A DNA stretch of 41,870 nucleotides, from the NCBI GenBank assembly GCA_002418705.1, contig DIEQ01000098.1:1-41870 (forward strand). The letters run 5' to 3'. Made by a program: the position numbers and the translations under genes. Under the pieces are notes generated by a model. The model searched no databases. It had not been told where the DNA came from and worked only from the letters and a program-made list of their open reading frames with translations. The DNA comes from Mageeibacillus sp. UBA5770 (GTDB lineage Bacteria; Bacillota_A; Clostridia; Saccharofermentanales; Saccharofermentanaceae). Positions 16,336 to 25,734 of the stretch are shown here, in pieces; positions within the stretch are counted from its first letter, which is position 1, and every line of letters begins with the position of its first letter.

Positions 16336-16402
16336 CGTCAGCCCCTCGATTCTTTCATATCTTTCCAGCTTTCCGCGCAGGAAATTTCTGCATTTACAAA
16401 TA

Positions 16403-16411
16403 AGTATACCA
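16403..16411 (-). promoter_or_regulatory. Candidate extended -10 promoter of radA
   Basis: On the minus strand TGGTATACT forms an extended -10 element about 68 nt upstream of the radA start. No good -35 box is seen, so this is tentative. Confidence 0.3.
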
Positions 16412-16541
16412 TCTGATCAGACAAAGTATCTGGAAATCATTTTGCTTTTTTATGAAAAACGATAGTACACATGTTGGCCCGAATAGCATAAAATAGAAAA
16501 GGTTCGGGGTATAAATCCCCGTGCCGGGGAGTGTATTAAAT

Positions 16542-18308
16542 ATGCTAAAGCCTTGGATTCATCAATATGACCCTGCCATGAAGCCTTCACAGGCGTATCC
16601 TGACAAAACCATGTATGAGATGCTTGCCAGAACGGAAGAATATTTCCCGCGAACAACAGCGATTTCTTTTGAAGGACAGAAGATATCCTTTCGGACACTA
16701 CTTTTCGAAGTTGACATAATAGCGAGGGCACTCACAGATTTAGGCATGAAAAGAGGCATGGTCGTTACCATCTGCCTGCCGAATATCCCACATGCGGTCA
16801 TTTTTTTCTATGCGGTCAATAAGCTGGGCATGATTGCCAATATGGTTCATCCCAAGACGCCGCCGCTGGAACTCCGGGAGTTTATGACTTCTACGAGAAG
16901 CGAGCACCTGATTATACTAGATGCATTTTTAAACAAGCACGTGAAGATGCTTTCTAAAATACCGGTCAGGAATATTTTTGTAGCCTCCATCGGAGACTAC
17001 CTTTCTCCGATAAAAAATGTCGGTTTCTATCTGACCAAAGGCCGCAGGATTCCGCCTGTGCCGCGTGACAAGATGTATATTTCCTGGAATGAACTGAATA
17101 AACTCGGTCTTTCTTCTCGCTTTGCTTCGGAAAGCCTTGCCTCATCCTATCGCTATGAAAGGGCGATCGCACCTTCTGCGCCTGCCGTTTTCCTGCACAG
17201 CGGAGGTACGACGGGAATTCCCAAGACTATCATCCTATCTTCGCTAAACCTTAACGTACTTGCTGTTCAGGGGCCTCAGATCGTCAATATTCCGGATCCC
17301 TTCGAGACAGGAGTTCCTCCGCACGTCTCAATGGTCGCGATCCTTCCCCTTTTTCACGGGTTCGGACTGTGCATGGGTGTCCATACAATGATGTGTAATG
17401 CAATCACCTGCATCCTGGTCCCCCAGTTTGCGCCGGATATTCTTGCCAAAGTGATTATAAAGGAGCGTCCTTCTTTTATTGCAGCTGTCCCGACTCTGTA
17501 TGATGGAATCCTAAAGAGTGCACTTCTCAGAAAGGCAGACCTGTCATTCCTTCGCTGCTGCTTCTGCGGCGGGGATTCGCTTGCCCCGGATTTGAAGGAC
17601 CGGTTTGAGTCATTCCTTCGCGAACGCGGATCTGAGATTTCACTTCGGGAGGGGTATGGCCTTACTGAGACGGTTACGGTCTGCTGCGTCAACCCTGAAT
17701 TTAAATGCAGAAAAGATTCGATCGGACTTCCCCTGCCGGATATTCACATGAAAATTGTAGCCCCGAATTCCCATGACGAAATGCCTTTTGGGCAGCAAGG
17801 TGAGATCTGTGTCTCCGGTCCGACAACAATGCTCGGATATTTAGGTGACCCGGAAGCAACGTCGGAAGCGATTCGGCTTCATGCAGACGGGCGCAAATGG
17901 GTACACACCGGGGATTACGGACACATGGATGAAGATGGATTTTTCCACTTTGCGCAGCGGCTTAAGAGGATCATCAAGGTATCCGGCATACCGGTTTTCC
18001 CGTCCCAGGTTGAAGCTGTCATAGCAGCTGTACCCGGAGTTGAAACGGTGTGTGCAGTCGCCATGCCGGATCCGTACAGGATTCATGTCGTAAAGGCCAT
18101 TGTTGCAGCCTCCGGTCCGCATACGGAAGAAAATCTGACAAGGATAAAAAATGACATTATCGACGTGTGTGAGCAGAGCCTGATTCCATATGCCCGTCCG
18201 ACGGTAATTGAATTCAGGGACAGTCTTCCTCTTACATTGGTTGGAAAGATTGATTATGTGGCGCTTGAACGCGAAGAGAACGACAAGAGGGAAGCCGCAT
18301 TGCTGTAG
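16542..18308 (+). CDS. AMP-forming acyl-CoA synthetase-like ligase
   Basis: A 588-residue member of the ANL adenylating superfamily, which activates a carboxylic acid as an acyl-AMP and usually passes it to CoA. The phosphate loop is HSGGTTGIPKT (about residue 222), the substrate motif EGYGLTE (about 372), HTGDYGHMDEDGF (about 455) and the hinge RLKRIIKVSGIPVFPSQVE. A C-terminal PLTLVGKIDY supplies the catalytic lysine. All core residues look intact. Substrate chain length cannot be read from sequence. ATG 16542 follows CGGGGAG; GTG 16521 is in frame but falls within a small GC hairpin. The 3' end overlaps the convergent amidohydrolase by 55 bp. Confidence 0.88.
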   Translation: MLKPWIHQYDPAMKPSQAYPDKTMYEMLARTEEYFPRTTAISFEGQKISFRTLLFEVDIIARALTDLGMKRGMVVTICLPNIPHAVIFFYAVNKLGMIANMVHPKTPPLELREFMTSTRSEHLIILDAFLNKHVKMLSKIPVRNIFVASIGDYLSPIKNVGFYLTKGRRIPPVPRDKMYISWNELNKLGLSSRFASESLASSYRYERAIAPSAPAVFLHSGGTTGIPKTIILSSLNLNVLAVQGPQIVNIPDPFETGVPPHVSMVAILPLFHGFGLCMGVHTMMCNAITCILVPQFAPDILAKVIIKERPSFIAAVPTLYDGILKSALLRKADLSFLRCCFCGGDSLAPDLKDRFESFLRERGSEISLREGYGLTETVTVCCVNPEFKCRKDSIGLPLPDIHMKIVAPNSHDEMPFGQQGEICVSGPTTMLGYLGDPEATSEAIRLHADGRKWVHTGDYGHMDEDGFFHFAQRLKRIIKVSGIPVFPSQVEAVIAAVPGVETVCAVAMPDPYRIHVVKAIVAASGPHTEENLTRIKNDIIDVCEQSLIPYARPTVIEFRDSLPLTLVGKIDYVALEREENDKREAALL

Positions 18309-19102
18309 AGTATCTGCCTCCGCTCCTCTTTTGTAAGGGTTAGCCGGTCAAACCGCCTGAGCTCCTCTGACGCGCCCCACATCGGATAATCAGACCCGAA
18401 AAGTACGTGATCTGTGCCGAATCTGTATACAAGTTCCGTCGCCATCTCCGGAGAGACAAAATCGAGGGTGCTTGAGGTATCAACATATACATTCGGAAGT
18501 CCCGCAAGGGCGTCGGGAGCTTTATGCCACTCGCTCCATCCGCCGAAGTGCGCTGCTATGAGGGTCAGATCCGGAAAAGATACAGCCAGCTTCCTGATTT
18601 GTTCGGGATTTGAGAACGAGTGCCTGTAATCCCCGGCATGAATAAGGATGGGAAGCCTTCCCGCCGCAGCACGCGCCATCGAGAAAACGGCCTTTGAATC
18701 GGCTTGGATCCGCTGAAAATCCGGGTGCAGCTTAATGCCGCGGAGCCCTAAAGCCAGTATATTATCAATTTCAGCCTCAAGTTCTTTAGGGGACATGGCA
18801 GGGTGGAGCGTGCCGAAGCCTATCAGGCGTCCGTTTGAACTGTCCTGGATGTCTTTAATAAAATTATGAATGGAGGAGACCTGCCTGACAGTAGTCGCAG
18901 TCGTAAAAATAACCGAGCAGGCAACGCCTGCTTTTTCATTTTCGGACAGAAGCGTATCGAGGTCTCCGTTAAAATGCATGCTCAAATCATAGAACTGCGA
19001 AATTGACTCGACAGCCCGATCAAGAATTTTCGGAGGAAAAACGTGTGAGTGGACATCAATAACCGGATATGTATCGACAGAGTCAGACTGAAGAAAAGAC
19101 AT
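18254..19102 (-). CDS. Amidohydrolase-family metal-dependent hydrolase
   Basis: A 282-residue TIM-barrel hydrolase of the amidohydrolase-2 group (related to aminocarboxymuconate semialdehyde and resorcylate decarboxylases). Metal-site motifs are visible: VIDVHSHVFPP (HxH, about residue 16), LRGIKLHPDFQ, LIHAGDY, IAAHFGG and the late Asp in FGSDYPMWG. Substrate unknown. ATG 19102 has AAAGGAG at 7 nt; the frame opens at a TTG at 19123 that overlaps the upstream gene's stop and is not the start. It is the last gene of the exporter cluster, 17 nt after it, so it is probably cotranscribed, but no functional link is evident. Confidence 0.87.
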   Translation of the reverse strand: MSFLQSDSVDTYPVIDVHSHVFPPKILDRAVESISQFYDLSMHFNGDLDTLLSENEKAGVACSVIFTTATTVRQVSSIHNFIKDIQDSSNGRLIGFGTLHPAMSPKELEAEIDNILALGLRGIKLHPDFQRIQADSKAVFSMARAAAGRLPILIHAGDYRHSFSNPEQIRKLAVSFPDLTLIAAHFGGWSEWHKAPDALAGLPNVYVDTSSTLDFVSPEMATELVYRFGTDHVLFGSDYPMWGASEELRRFDRLTLTKEERRQILYSNAASLLSFSSRSSAT

Positions 19103-19119
19103 GAAAATACTCCTTTGAG

Positions 19120-21489
19120 TCAATCTAAAATGACGCCTTTCAGTTTATTCCGGTTGAAAAATAAAATCAACAGGGTAAGGACAATTACTGCAGTGACAAT
19201 GAGTCCGCCCTCCGGTCCGAAATCTCCGCCGGTAAGAAGCGCGAGGCTGTCATCCGCATATCTTGTCTGCATGAGTGACGCGGAACTCTGTGTACCGCTG
19301 ACCTGAAGTCCGAACAGATTGCCCTGAGCGAAATTCCACACGGAGTGTACGGCGCAGACTGTCCAGATTTCCTGTGTATGAAGCGCAAGGAGCGCAAAGA
19401 ATACCGCTATCAGGATCAGATTTATAAAGGCAACGAGGGAGAAGCCTGCATTGCCGCTGTGAAGGATGCTGAATGAAAGTGATGTAAGCAGGACGGCCGC
19501 TGTACGTCCGAATTTTGCACTCAGGCGGGGCATCATATATCCACGGAACAGGAGTTCTTCACAGGCCCCCTGGGGGATCCACATAAGCATATAGACCAGG
19601 AAAAGACCGACCGAGGAAGGAACCATTCCCACTCGGGCCAGAGTGGCCTGCCCGCTGAGAAGCAGCAATAAAAAAACAGAGAGCATCATGACAAATCCGA
19701 TGAGCAGTCCTCTTGCATATAAGTTGAGCGGCCCGCGTGCCGCGTGCGCCGCACGGGTGAGGCGGACCGAAAATCCTGTACGGACCCCATCCCGGTATTC
19801 AGAGGAAGAATCAGCTCCTTTAAATCCGGCGGATGAAAGAGGCTGTTTTTCAAAAAATCGGATAATAATGATATAAACGGCAATTACAAGAACATAGCTT
19901 ACGGCCATTGAGAAAACAAATGATTTTGTCTGCATCAGTTCTGAGAGCAGTTTCAATGCCATGTTGACCGGTGCATCAAGCGTTGTACTGTCTGCACCTG
20001 CCGAAATGGCAGCAAAAGAGCGTAAGAATTCTGAAACAAAGGAAGCGGATATATCTGAACGGAGATATATGAGAATCGGAACGATCAGTGCAATCGTCTG
20101 TACGACAGACAGAACCGAAAGGGGCAGCAGAAAATGATATGACAGAAGGCCAAAAGCTGGCCGGGATCGTTTGGCGTGATAGCCGAAGATTGTATTTTGC
20201 GGGGCCTTGAGCGCTTTCTGTACCATGATCTGGTCTTTGTGCCTGCGGCGAAGTTCTTTTTTGACCTCCTGACTGTCGTCACTGTATGAGGTAAACCGTT
20301 CGCTGTGTAGAAGTCTTTCAGCTGCCCCAAGAAGGAATGCGGTAATGGCTGCACAAATACCAAGAAGTGAAATCAGGAGTGCAGGAGAATAGGCCCCGTC
20401 AAGTGCCGCTGCCAAACCATAATAATGACCGTAGAAAGGGATCAAAAAAAGATGAAGTCCCGGTGTCCCTTCTTCCTGCATCGCTGTAATACAGACAAAC
20501 ATCAGGATGAAAAAAATCGGAAGAAAACTGGCCTGTGCAGTAAGGATACTGCGGTTCAGAATTGATATAATCAGGACCAGAGCAGTCATGAGCATACTTA
20601 AGGAAAGGCTTATTAGAAAAAGAGTAAAAATCGTGCCGAAAGTAAAGTAGCCGAAAACCGCAGTAAATAATAGGATCAGGATAACAGCGGGAATCATGGC
20701 ATGCATCAGGACGCCCAGGGCATTGCCCAGGACAATTTCAATACGCCGTGCCGGGGTCAGCAGGATCGCTGCAAAAGTACCCCGCTCTTTTTCGCCGGCA
20801 ATGGACACCATGCCCGACTCCATACAGGCATACATGACAGCAATAAACAGGATGAGCGGAATAATCATATGGTTGATGATGCGTGAAGTTCCCAGACGGC
20901 TGTCATCCGTATCAAGGCTGCTTAAATCCTGAGAATTGACATTGAAAACCGGCGAACTGGTTGAGACACGGCCATATTCTTTCTGGATGTTATCGCCGTA
21001 TCGTGGCAGGACGACCTCTGTAAAGACCTTATGAAGGTCTTTTGAGGAAGTATCAGAAGGGTCATAGTATGTAAGAATCTGAGGGCGTGCGTCCCCGGTA
21101 ATATCGGCAGTCTGCACGTCAAAATCTTTTGGAAAGACAACGATCAGCTGCGCGTCGCCATTACCGATCTTTTCCTGGAACGTGAGGAAATCATAATAAG
21201 CACCGTTCATTTCCCGTGTATAGACTGCCGTCCGGCCTGTCAGGTTTTCATCCGTTCCGGCCAGAAATGAATCAAAAGAGGCGGGGGAATTAACGAGGAG
21301 GATCCTGGCGGCAGTGGTATCCGCCGGAGCGGGGGGACGAAAGAACTGGCTGACTGCGCTCATCAGATATAATACAAAAAACACGATGAAAAGAATGCTG
21401 AACCAAAACGAAGCCTTTGACATCTGCGTCTTAAGCTGGGTTCCTTTGGCAAAACTCCTTCGGGCAATCGCCCAGATTACTCTTCGCAT
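19120..21489 (-). CDS. ABC-2 type permease fused to a CPBP-family intramembrane protease
   Basis: A 789-residue membrane protein. The first half is an ABC-2 permease of the NatB type: an N-terminal transmembrane helix, a large extracytosolic segment (about residues 60-210), then a cluster of helices with the cytosolic loop AGEKERGTFAAILLTPARR. The C-terminal part from about residue 590 is a CPBP (Abi) domain with EELLFR (644-649), FSILH (Phe673, His677) and HSVWN (His715, Asn719), the glutamate-histidine set of this putative glutamic intramembrane protease family. Such permease-CPBP fusions exist in other bacteria. It starts 9 bp after the ATPase gene. Export of a peptide or sodium is plausible but unproven. 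Confidence 0.87.
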   Translation of the reverse strand: MRRVIWAIARRSFAKGTQLKTQMSKASFWFSILFIVFFVLYLMSAVSQFFRPPAPADTTAARILLVNSPASFDSFLAGTDENLTGRTAVYTREMNGAYYDFLTFQEKIGNGDAQLIVVFPKDFDVQTADITGDARPQILTYYDPSDTSSKDLHKVFTEVVLPRYGDNIQKEYGRVSTSSPVFNVNSQDLSSLDTDDSRLGTSRIINHMIIPLILFIAVMYACMESGMVSIAGEKERGTFAAILLTPARRIEIVLGNALGVLMHAMIPAVILILLFTAVFGYFTFGTIFTLFLISLSLSMLMTALVLIISILNRSILTAQASFLPIFFILMFVCITAMQEEGTPGLHLFLIPFYGHYYGLAAALDGAYSPALLISLLGICAAITAFLLGAAERLLHSERFTSYSDDSQEVKKELRRRHKDQIMVQKALKAPQNTIFGYHAKRSRPAFGLLSYHFLLPLSVLSVVQTIALIVPILIYLRSDISASFVSEFLRSFAAISAGADSTTLDAPVNMALKLLSELMQTKSFVFSMAVSYVLVIAVYIIIIRFFEKQPLSSAGFKGADSSSEYRDGVRTGFSVRLTRAAHAARGPLNLYARGLLIGFVMMLSVFLLLLLSGQATLARVGMVPSSVGLFLVYMLMWIPQGACEELLFRGYMMPRLSAKFGRTAAVLLTSLSFSILHSGNAGFSLVAFINLILIAVFFALLALHTQEIWTVCAVHSVWNFAQGNLFGLQVSGTQSSASLMQTRYADDSLALLTGGDFGPEGGLIVTAVIVLTLLILFFNRNKLKGVILD

Positions 21490-21498
21490 ACAGTCCCC

Positions 21499-22230
21499 TT
21501 ATTCAACGTGATGCTCTGTATAAAGCCTGAAAAAGGCTTCTTCAAAGGTCGCGGCTCCCGTTGTTTGAAGTAGTGAATCGACGGTTCCCTGCGCGACGAT
21601 ATGCCCGTCGACAAGAACCGCAAGTTCATCGCACAGCTCCTGTGCGACAGAAAAAATGTGAGTTGAGAGAAGCACGATATGGCCGCCGTCCCTGAGCTCG
21701 CGAAGGTAGTCTGTTACCTGGTGTGCAGTCAGGATATCAAGGCCGTTTGTCGGTTCATCGAAGATTACGACAGGCGGATTGTGAATCAGACTGATGGCGA
21801 TCGATATTTTCTGCCGCATGCCGGTAGACAGTTCAATAATTTTTTTCTTTGCAAAAGGACCGATGCCGAAGCGTGAAAAACTCTCTTCTTTCCTCTTTTC
21901 GACAAGGTCACGGTCAAGCTGATACAGCTCGCCGAAGAAATGAAAAAGCTTATCCGGTGTGGAAAAAGGATCCAGTTTTACTTCCGAAGTGAGAAATCCG
22001 ATTTTTTTGCGGATTTCACGCGGCTGTTCTTTTGTGTTAAGCCCATAGATCGTAATATCACCTTCAGTAGGCGTCAGCAGTGTGGAAATCATCTGCATAA
22101 GTGTCGTTTTTCCGGCTCCGTTCGGACCTAAAAGTCCGAAAATCCTGCCTTCACCAACCGTGAAGCTCACGTCTTCCACGACATTTTTGGTGTTCTGATA
22201 TTTTTTTGTGACATGAGATACAGAAATCAT
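21499..22230 (-). CDS. ABC transporter ATPase, NatA-like
   Basis: A 243-residue ATPase that should energise the two neighbouring ABC-2 permeases. Walker A is GPNGAGKTT (about residues 35-43), the signature is ELSTGMRQKISIA, and Walker B is VVIFDEPTNGLD followed by the switch His in LLSTHIF. The signature is the LSxGM variant common in ABC-2 exporters such as NatA. It overlaps the upstream permease gene by 4 bp and is 9 bp from the downstream one, so the three are tightly coupled. Confidence 0.93.
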   Translation of the reverse strand: MISVSHVTKKYQNTKNVVEDVSFTVGEGRIFGLLGPNGAGKTTLMQMISTLLTPTEGDITIYGLNTKEQPREIRKKIGFLTSEVKLDPFSTPDKLFHFFGELYQLDRDLVEKRKEESFSRFGIGPFAKKKIIELSTGMRQKISIAISLIHNPPVVIFDEPTNGLDILTAHQVTDYLRELRDGGHIVLLSTHIFSVAQELCDELAVLVDGHIVAQGTVDSLLQTTGAATFEEAFFRLYTEHHVE

Positions 22231-23549
22231 GCAGGCCTCCTCGCAGCTCTTTTTCGTATCTTTTTAGGAGCGGCATCCTGTTCGAATGCACGCCGTGCAG
22301 AGAAGAACAGAAGGGATACCGTCAGGACATCCAATCCAATGACAATGGCATATCTTGACATATCGCCTGTCCCGGCCATAATGTCGTGTATCAGGAGAAG
22401 ATTGTTGTGCATGGGGATCAGGTATTCTGCCATAAATGGCATAGATATCCGGAATAACTGAAGGAAAAAATCTACCAGAAAGAGCAGCAGGGGGAGCTGG
22501 AGATTTATGGTTATATCCTGCATGGCCTTGATATCGAAAATGATCTTAAAGCAGAACAGCGTCATTACCGCTGCGGCGCATATGACGGATCCCATAATCA
22601 GGACAAGCTGAACCGGTGTCAGCTGAAGTCCGAATGGAATAAGGGAAAGGGCGCTGTTTCTTCGGTTTGTCCAGGAAGACAGCAGAAGAATCAGGAGGGT
22701 AATCACCGAAGTGAGCGCAGAAATGGCAATCACGGAGAGTGCCTTACCCCAAAGGAGTCCGCGCGTGCTCAGCGGTGTCAGGGTTAGTTTTGAAAGAAAA
22801 CCGCGTTCCCTGTCTGCTGCCAGAATATCGCTGGCCAGCGAATATACGCAATAGTAGAGCAGCAGAATCAGAATTCCGGGAATTACGCGTGCCCCCGCCG
22901 GATTAGCCTGGCTTTTGTATTCCATCAGCCTGGTATAAGGATTAAAGACGTCGATCACAAAGGGTGCTCCGCCGCCGGCATTATAGAATTCGCTTCCGGC
23001 CGTCTTGACAATATGCTCTTTATATCTGGGAAGAACATCCTCCTGAAACTGAAAAGCAATGGTCTGTGACATAATAATATCCGGATCCGAATAAATGTCG
23101 ATATAAGCTCCGGTTACAGCGGAATCCGTGCCTTTTATCAGATCGTCGAAATATTTATCCACGGCATCCCTGTAAGCGGAATCCGCCTGACCTGCAGGCA
23201 GGGCGTCCTGTGACCGGAAGACAACAATGATACCCCCGCTGTTTGTTGTCTCTGCTGCACGCCCGTCGCGGACAGCCTCTGAAAAGGTATCGGCATTCCA
23301 TACTTCATATGTAAAATTCGCTGCAAAAGAATCCGTTTTCACAAACGACAGCATGGACTCATCAGGGGAAACAAGCACGATAGCTGCATTGCCGATATTT
23401 CCTGTTGAAATGTAATCGACAAGAACGGGAAAAAGATAAAGTGCAAGAAGCAGGACTGCGGACGGTACCAGGAATATTGCCAGCGTCTGATGCCAGTTTG
23501 ACAGAACCCGCCGGCATTCCCAGCGAAAAAGAACAAACATTGATCTCAT
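22227..23549 (-). CDS. ABC-2 type permease, NatB-like
   Basis: A 440-residue membrane protein with one N-terminal transmembrane helix (after RWECRRVLSNWHQ), a long extracytosolic stretch (about residues 45-215) and about five C-terminal helices. The loop ADRERGFLSKLTLTPLSTR is the hallmark of ABC-2/NatB permeases. With the other permease (19120-21489) it may form an asymmetric exporter on one ATPase. ATG 23549 has AGAGG upstream; the frame also opens at TTG 23576, which has no ribosome site. It heads the minus-strand cluster; no strong promoter was found in the 268 bp before it. Confidence 0.88.
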   Translation of the reverse strand: MRSMFVLFRWECRRVLSNWHQTLAIFLVPSAVLLLALYLFPVLVDYISTGNIGNAAIVLVSPDESMLSFVKTDSFAANFTYEVWNADTFSEAVRDGRAAETTNSGGIIVVFRSQDALPAGQADSAYRDAVDKYFDDLIKGTDSAVTGAYIDIYSDPDIIMSQTIAFQFQEDVLPRYKEHIVKTAGSEFYNAGGGAPFVIDVFNPYTRLMEYKSQANPAGARVIPGILILLLYYCVYSLASDILAADRERGFLSKLTLTPLSTRGLLWGKALSVIAISALTSVITLLILLLSSWTNRRNSALSLIPFGLQLTPVQLVLIMGSVICAAAVMTLFCFKIIFDIKAMQDITINLQLPLLLFLVDFFLQLFRISMPFMAEYLIPMHNNLLLIHDIMAGTGDMSRYAIVIGLDVLTVSLLFFSARRAFEQDAAPKKIRKRAARRPA

Positions 23550-23818
23550 GCAGGACCTCTTTCGCGTTTGTTTCAATATTTTTTAGCAGCAGAAAATATT
23601 CATAAAGCGCACAGCCGATTCAGCCGCATTTTTATTTTACACTTGATTATGAGTCAGCGAAAGGTTCGGCCTGGGATTGGTACAGATTTGTAATGAACTT
23701 CCGATGTTTTCGAAAAAGTGAATTATACCTGTAGCATGACGACAATGTTCTTATAATGAAAATGTAGTATGATATAAAAGCTTACAATATAGATAAAAAG
23801 GGCCCCGGAGGAATATGA

Positions 23819-25597
23819 ATGAAGACGAAATCAGTTTCCGGATACAGAATACGTTTGCTCCTTATGATCGTATCATTAATCACAGCCGCGGCCGTATCAT
23901 CCTCGTGCCTTCTTATATCTGCACTCGATCAGACGGGCGGCAAAAATGAGCTTCAGGCTCTTGATTTCGGCTTGTTTTCCGACAGTGTTACAAGTGACTC
24001 TCTGAGTCTTCATTTTGCGGTAAATGATCCCGTCTCACTTAAGCTGACAGTCCCGGAAGCAGGCCTGGGTGATGTCTCAAAAGAAAAGAGCGATGAATTA
24101 TACGCCAGGTCAGAGGCATACCTCACAGAACTTGAGAAAATTAATTACGACAAGCTTTCCCGGGAAGATAAAATTACATACGACGTCATTCTTTATGACC
24201 TCGAAGAATCCCTTGCATACAAGGATTTTTATTATTATTATTCACCGTTCAACTCGATTACCGGGCTGCAGACGGAACTTCCGCTTATTCTTTCCGAATA
24301 TACTTTCGAAACCCAAAAGGACGTCGATGACTATCTGCTTCTCCTCAAGGATATAAAGAGATATTACAGTGACCTGATGGATTTTGAGAATGAGCGTGCT
24401 GATGAAGGCTTTGCGGCATCCGATGAGAATATTCAGAAGATCATTGATTCCTGTGAATCCTTTCTTGAAGACCAGGAGGATCATTTTCTCGTGTCAAGTT
24501 TTTCCGAACGTCTCGAAAAAGTTGACGGCCTGACAAATTCAGAGAAGAGCGATTATATCGATCAGAATCAATCCATCCTCGATGAATATGTTTTTCCGGC
24601 CTATGAACTGCTGAATGACGGTTTTAACGGACTGATGGGCTCCGGGGAAAATGACGGCGGGCTTAGCGGACTGCCCGACGGCAAAGACTATTATGAGCTC
24701 CTCCTCAAAACAAGAACAAGTTCCGACGCATCGGTGAAAACCGTAACAAGGCAGATTGAATATGCGATAACCGAGGCGATCGACACAATACAGGCAACAC
24801 CGTATGATGCCGATTTTGAAGAATCTTATAATACATACAATTTTTCAGAGGGTTCCGTGCAGGACAATCTTGATTACTGCGAATCAGCCGTTGAAGAAGA
24901 TTTCCCTGATATCATGGATCACAGCGTGACACTCAAACAGGTTCCCAGCCAGCTCGAAGACTTCTTCAGCCCGGCTGCCTATCTGTCCTGCAGGATAGAC
25001 GATCCGACGGATAATCTGATTCTTACCAATAATGCTGCACTTGCAGATTATCAGAATGTCCTCGAGACGATTGCACATGAGGGATACCCTGGACACATGT
25101 ATGAGGCGATATATCATGCGCAGAATACGGCAAGTTATTACCAGCGTTCGGCAAGCTTTATCGGTTACAGCGAAGGCTGGGCGGAATATGCGGCAGAATA
25201 TATTATGGAGAATTCCGAATATGACCAGACGCTTGTTACTTACGTTGCCTCCGAAAACCAGATTTTCAATATTCTTTTTCCGTCACGCATTGACATCGGT
25301 GTGAATTACGAAGGCTGGACAAGAGAGGATACGTATGACTACCTGTCAGAATACAATCTTGACATGAAGGAATTCGCAGACTACTGCTATGATATGGCAA
25401 TAGAGATTCCAGGTTACTACATGCCATACTGCATCGGTCACCTTAATACAGATGAAATACTGGCTGACGCAGCTGATGAACTGGACGGGGCGGCGAGCCT
25501 TCTCGAGATTCACGAGGCGTATCTTGATATCGGGCCTGCACCATTCCCTGTTGTCTCAAAATACATGGATATTTACACAGAAAATCAGCAAGAATGA
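23819..25597 (+). CDS. DUF885-family predicted metallopeptidase, membrane-anchored or secreted
   Basis: A 592-residue protein with an N-terminal signal or anchor (basic start, then LLLMIVSLITAAAVSSSCLL; the Cys might be lipidated, although a strict lipobox is not seen). The body is a mostly helical DUF885 domain. The zinc-protease motif HEGYPGH is at His420-His426, and a downstream glutamate lies in EGWAEY (Glu452), as in gluzincin-type peptidases. Family members are poorly characterised; peptide hydrolysis outside the membrane is inferred. The start has CGGAGG 7 nt upstream. It is divergent from the exporter cluster and stands as its own unit. Confidence 0.85.
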   Translation: MKTKSVSGYRIRLLLMIVSLITAAAVSSSCLLISALDQTGGKNELQALDFGLFSDSVTSDSLSLHFAVNDPVSLKLTVPEAGLGDVSKEKSDELYARSEAYLTELEKINYDKLSREDKITYDVILYDLEESLAYKDFYYYYSPFNSITGLQTELPLILSEYTFETQKDVDDYLLLLKDIKRYYSDLMDFENERADEGFAASDENIQKIIDSCESFLEDQEDHFLVSSFSERLEKVDGLTNSEKSDYIDQNQSILDEYVFPAYELLNDGFNGLMGSGENDGGLSGLPDGKDYYELLLKTRTSSDASVKTVTRQIEYAITEAIDTIQATPYDADFEESYNTYNFSEGSVQDNLDYCESAVEEDFPDIMDHSVTLKQVPSQLEDFFSPAAYLSCRIDDPTDNLILTNNAALADYQNVLETIAHEGYPGHMYEAIYHAQNTASYYQRSASFIGYSEGWAEYAAEYIMENSEYDQTLVTYVASENQIFNILFPSRIDIGVNYEGWTREDTYDYLSEYNLDMKEFADYCYDMAIEIPGYYMPYCIGHLNTDEILADAADELDGAASLLEIHEAYLDIGPAPFPVVSKYMDIYTENQQE

Positions 25598-25619
25598 CTT
25601 GTTTTCATGACAATAACGC

Positions 25620-25646
25620 TTGCCAAAAATTTCATTATGGTATAAT
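25620..25646 (+). promoter_or_regulatory. Promoter of the PP2C-LysM gene
   Basis: TATAAT (25641-25646) is preceded by TGG, giving an extended -10. TTGCCA (25620-25625) lies 15 bp before it, a short spacing that the extended -10 could offset. Predicted start near 25653, leader about 80 nt. Confidence 0.55.
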
Positions 25647-25734
25647 AAATTAAATTCTTCTTATTATATTGTATGCAAGCGTGCTGTGTTTAAGCATTTT
25701 GATAGAAATCATTATTGGACTGGAGGCTCTAGTT

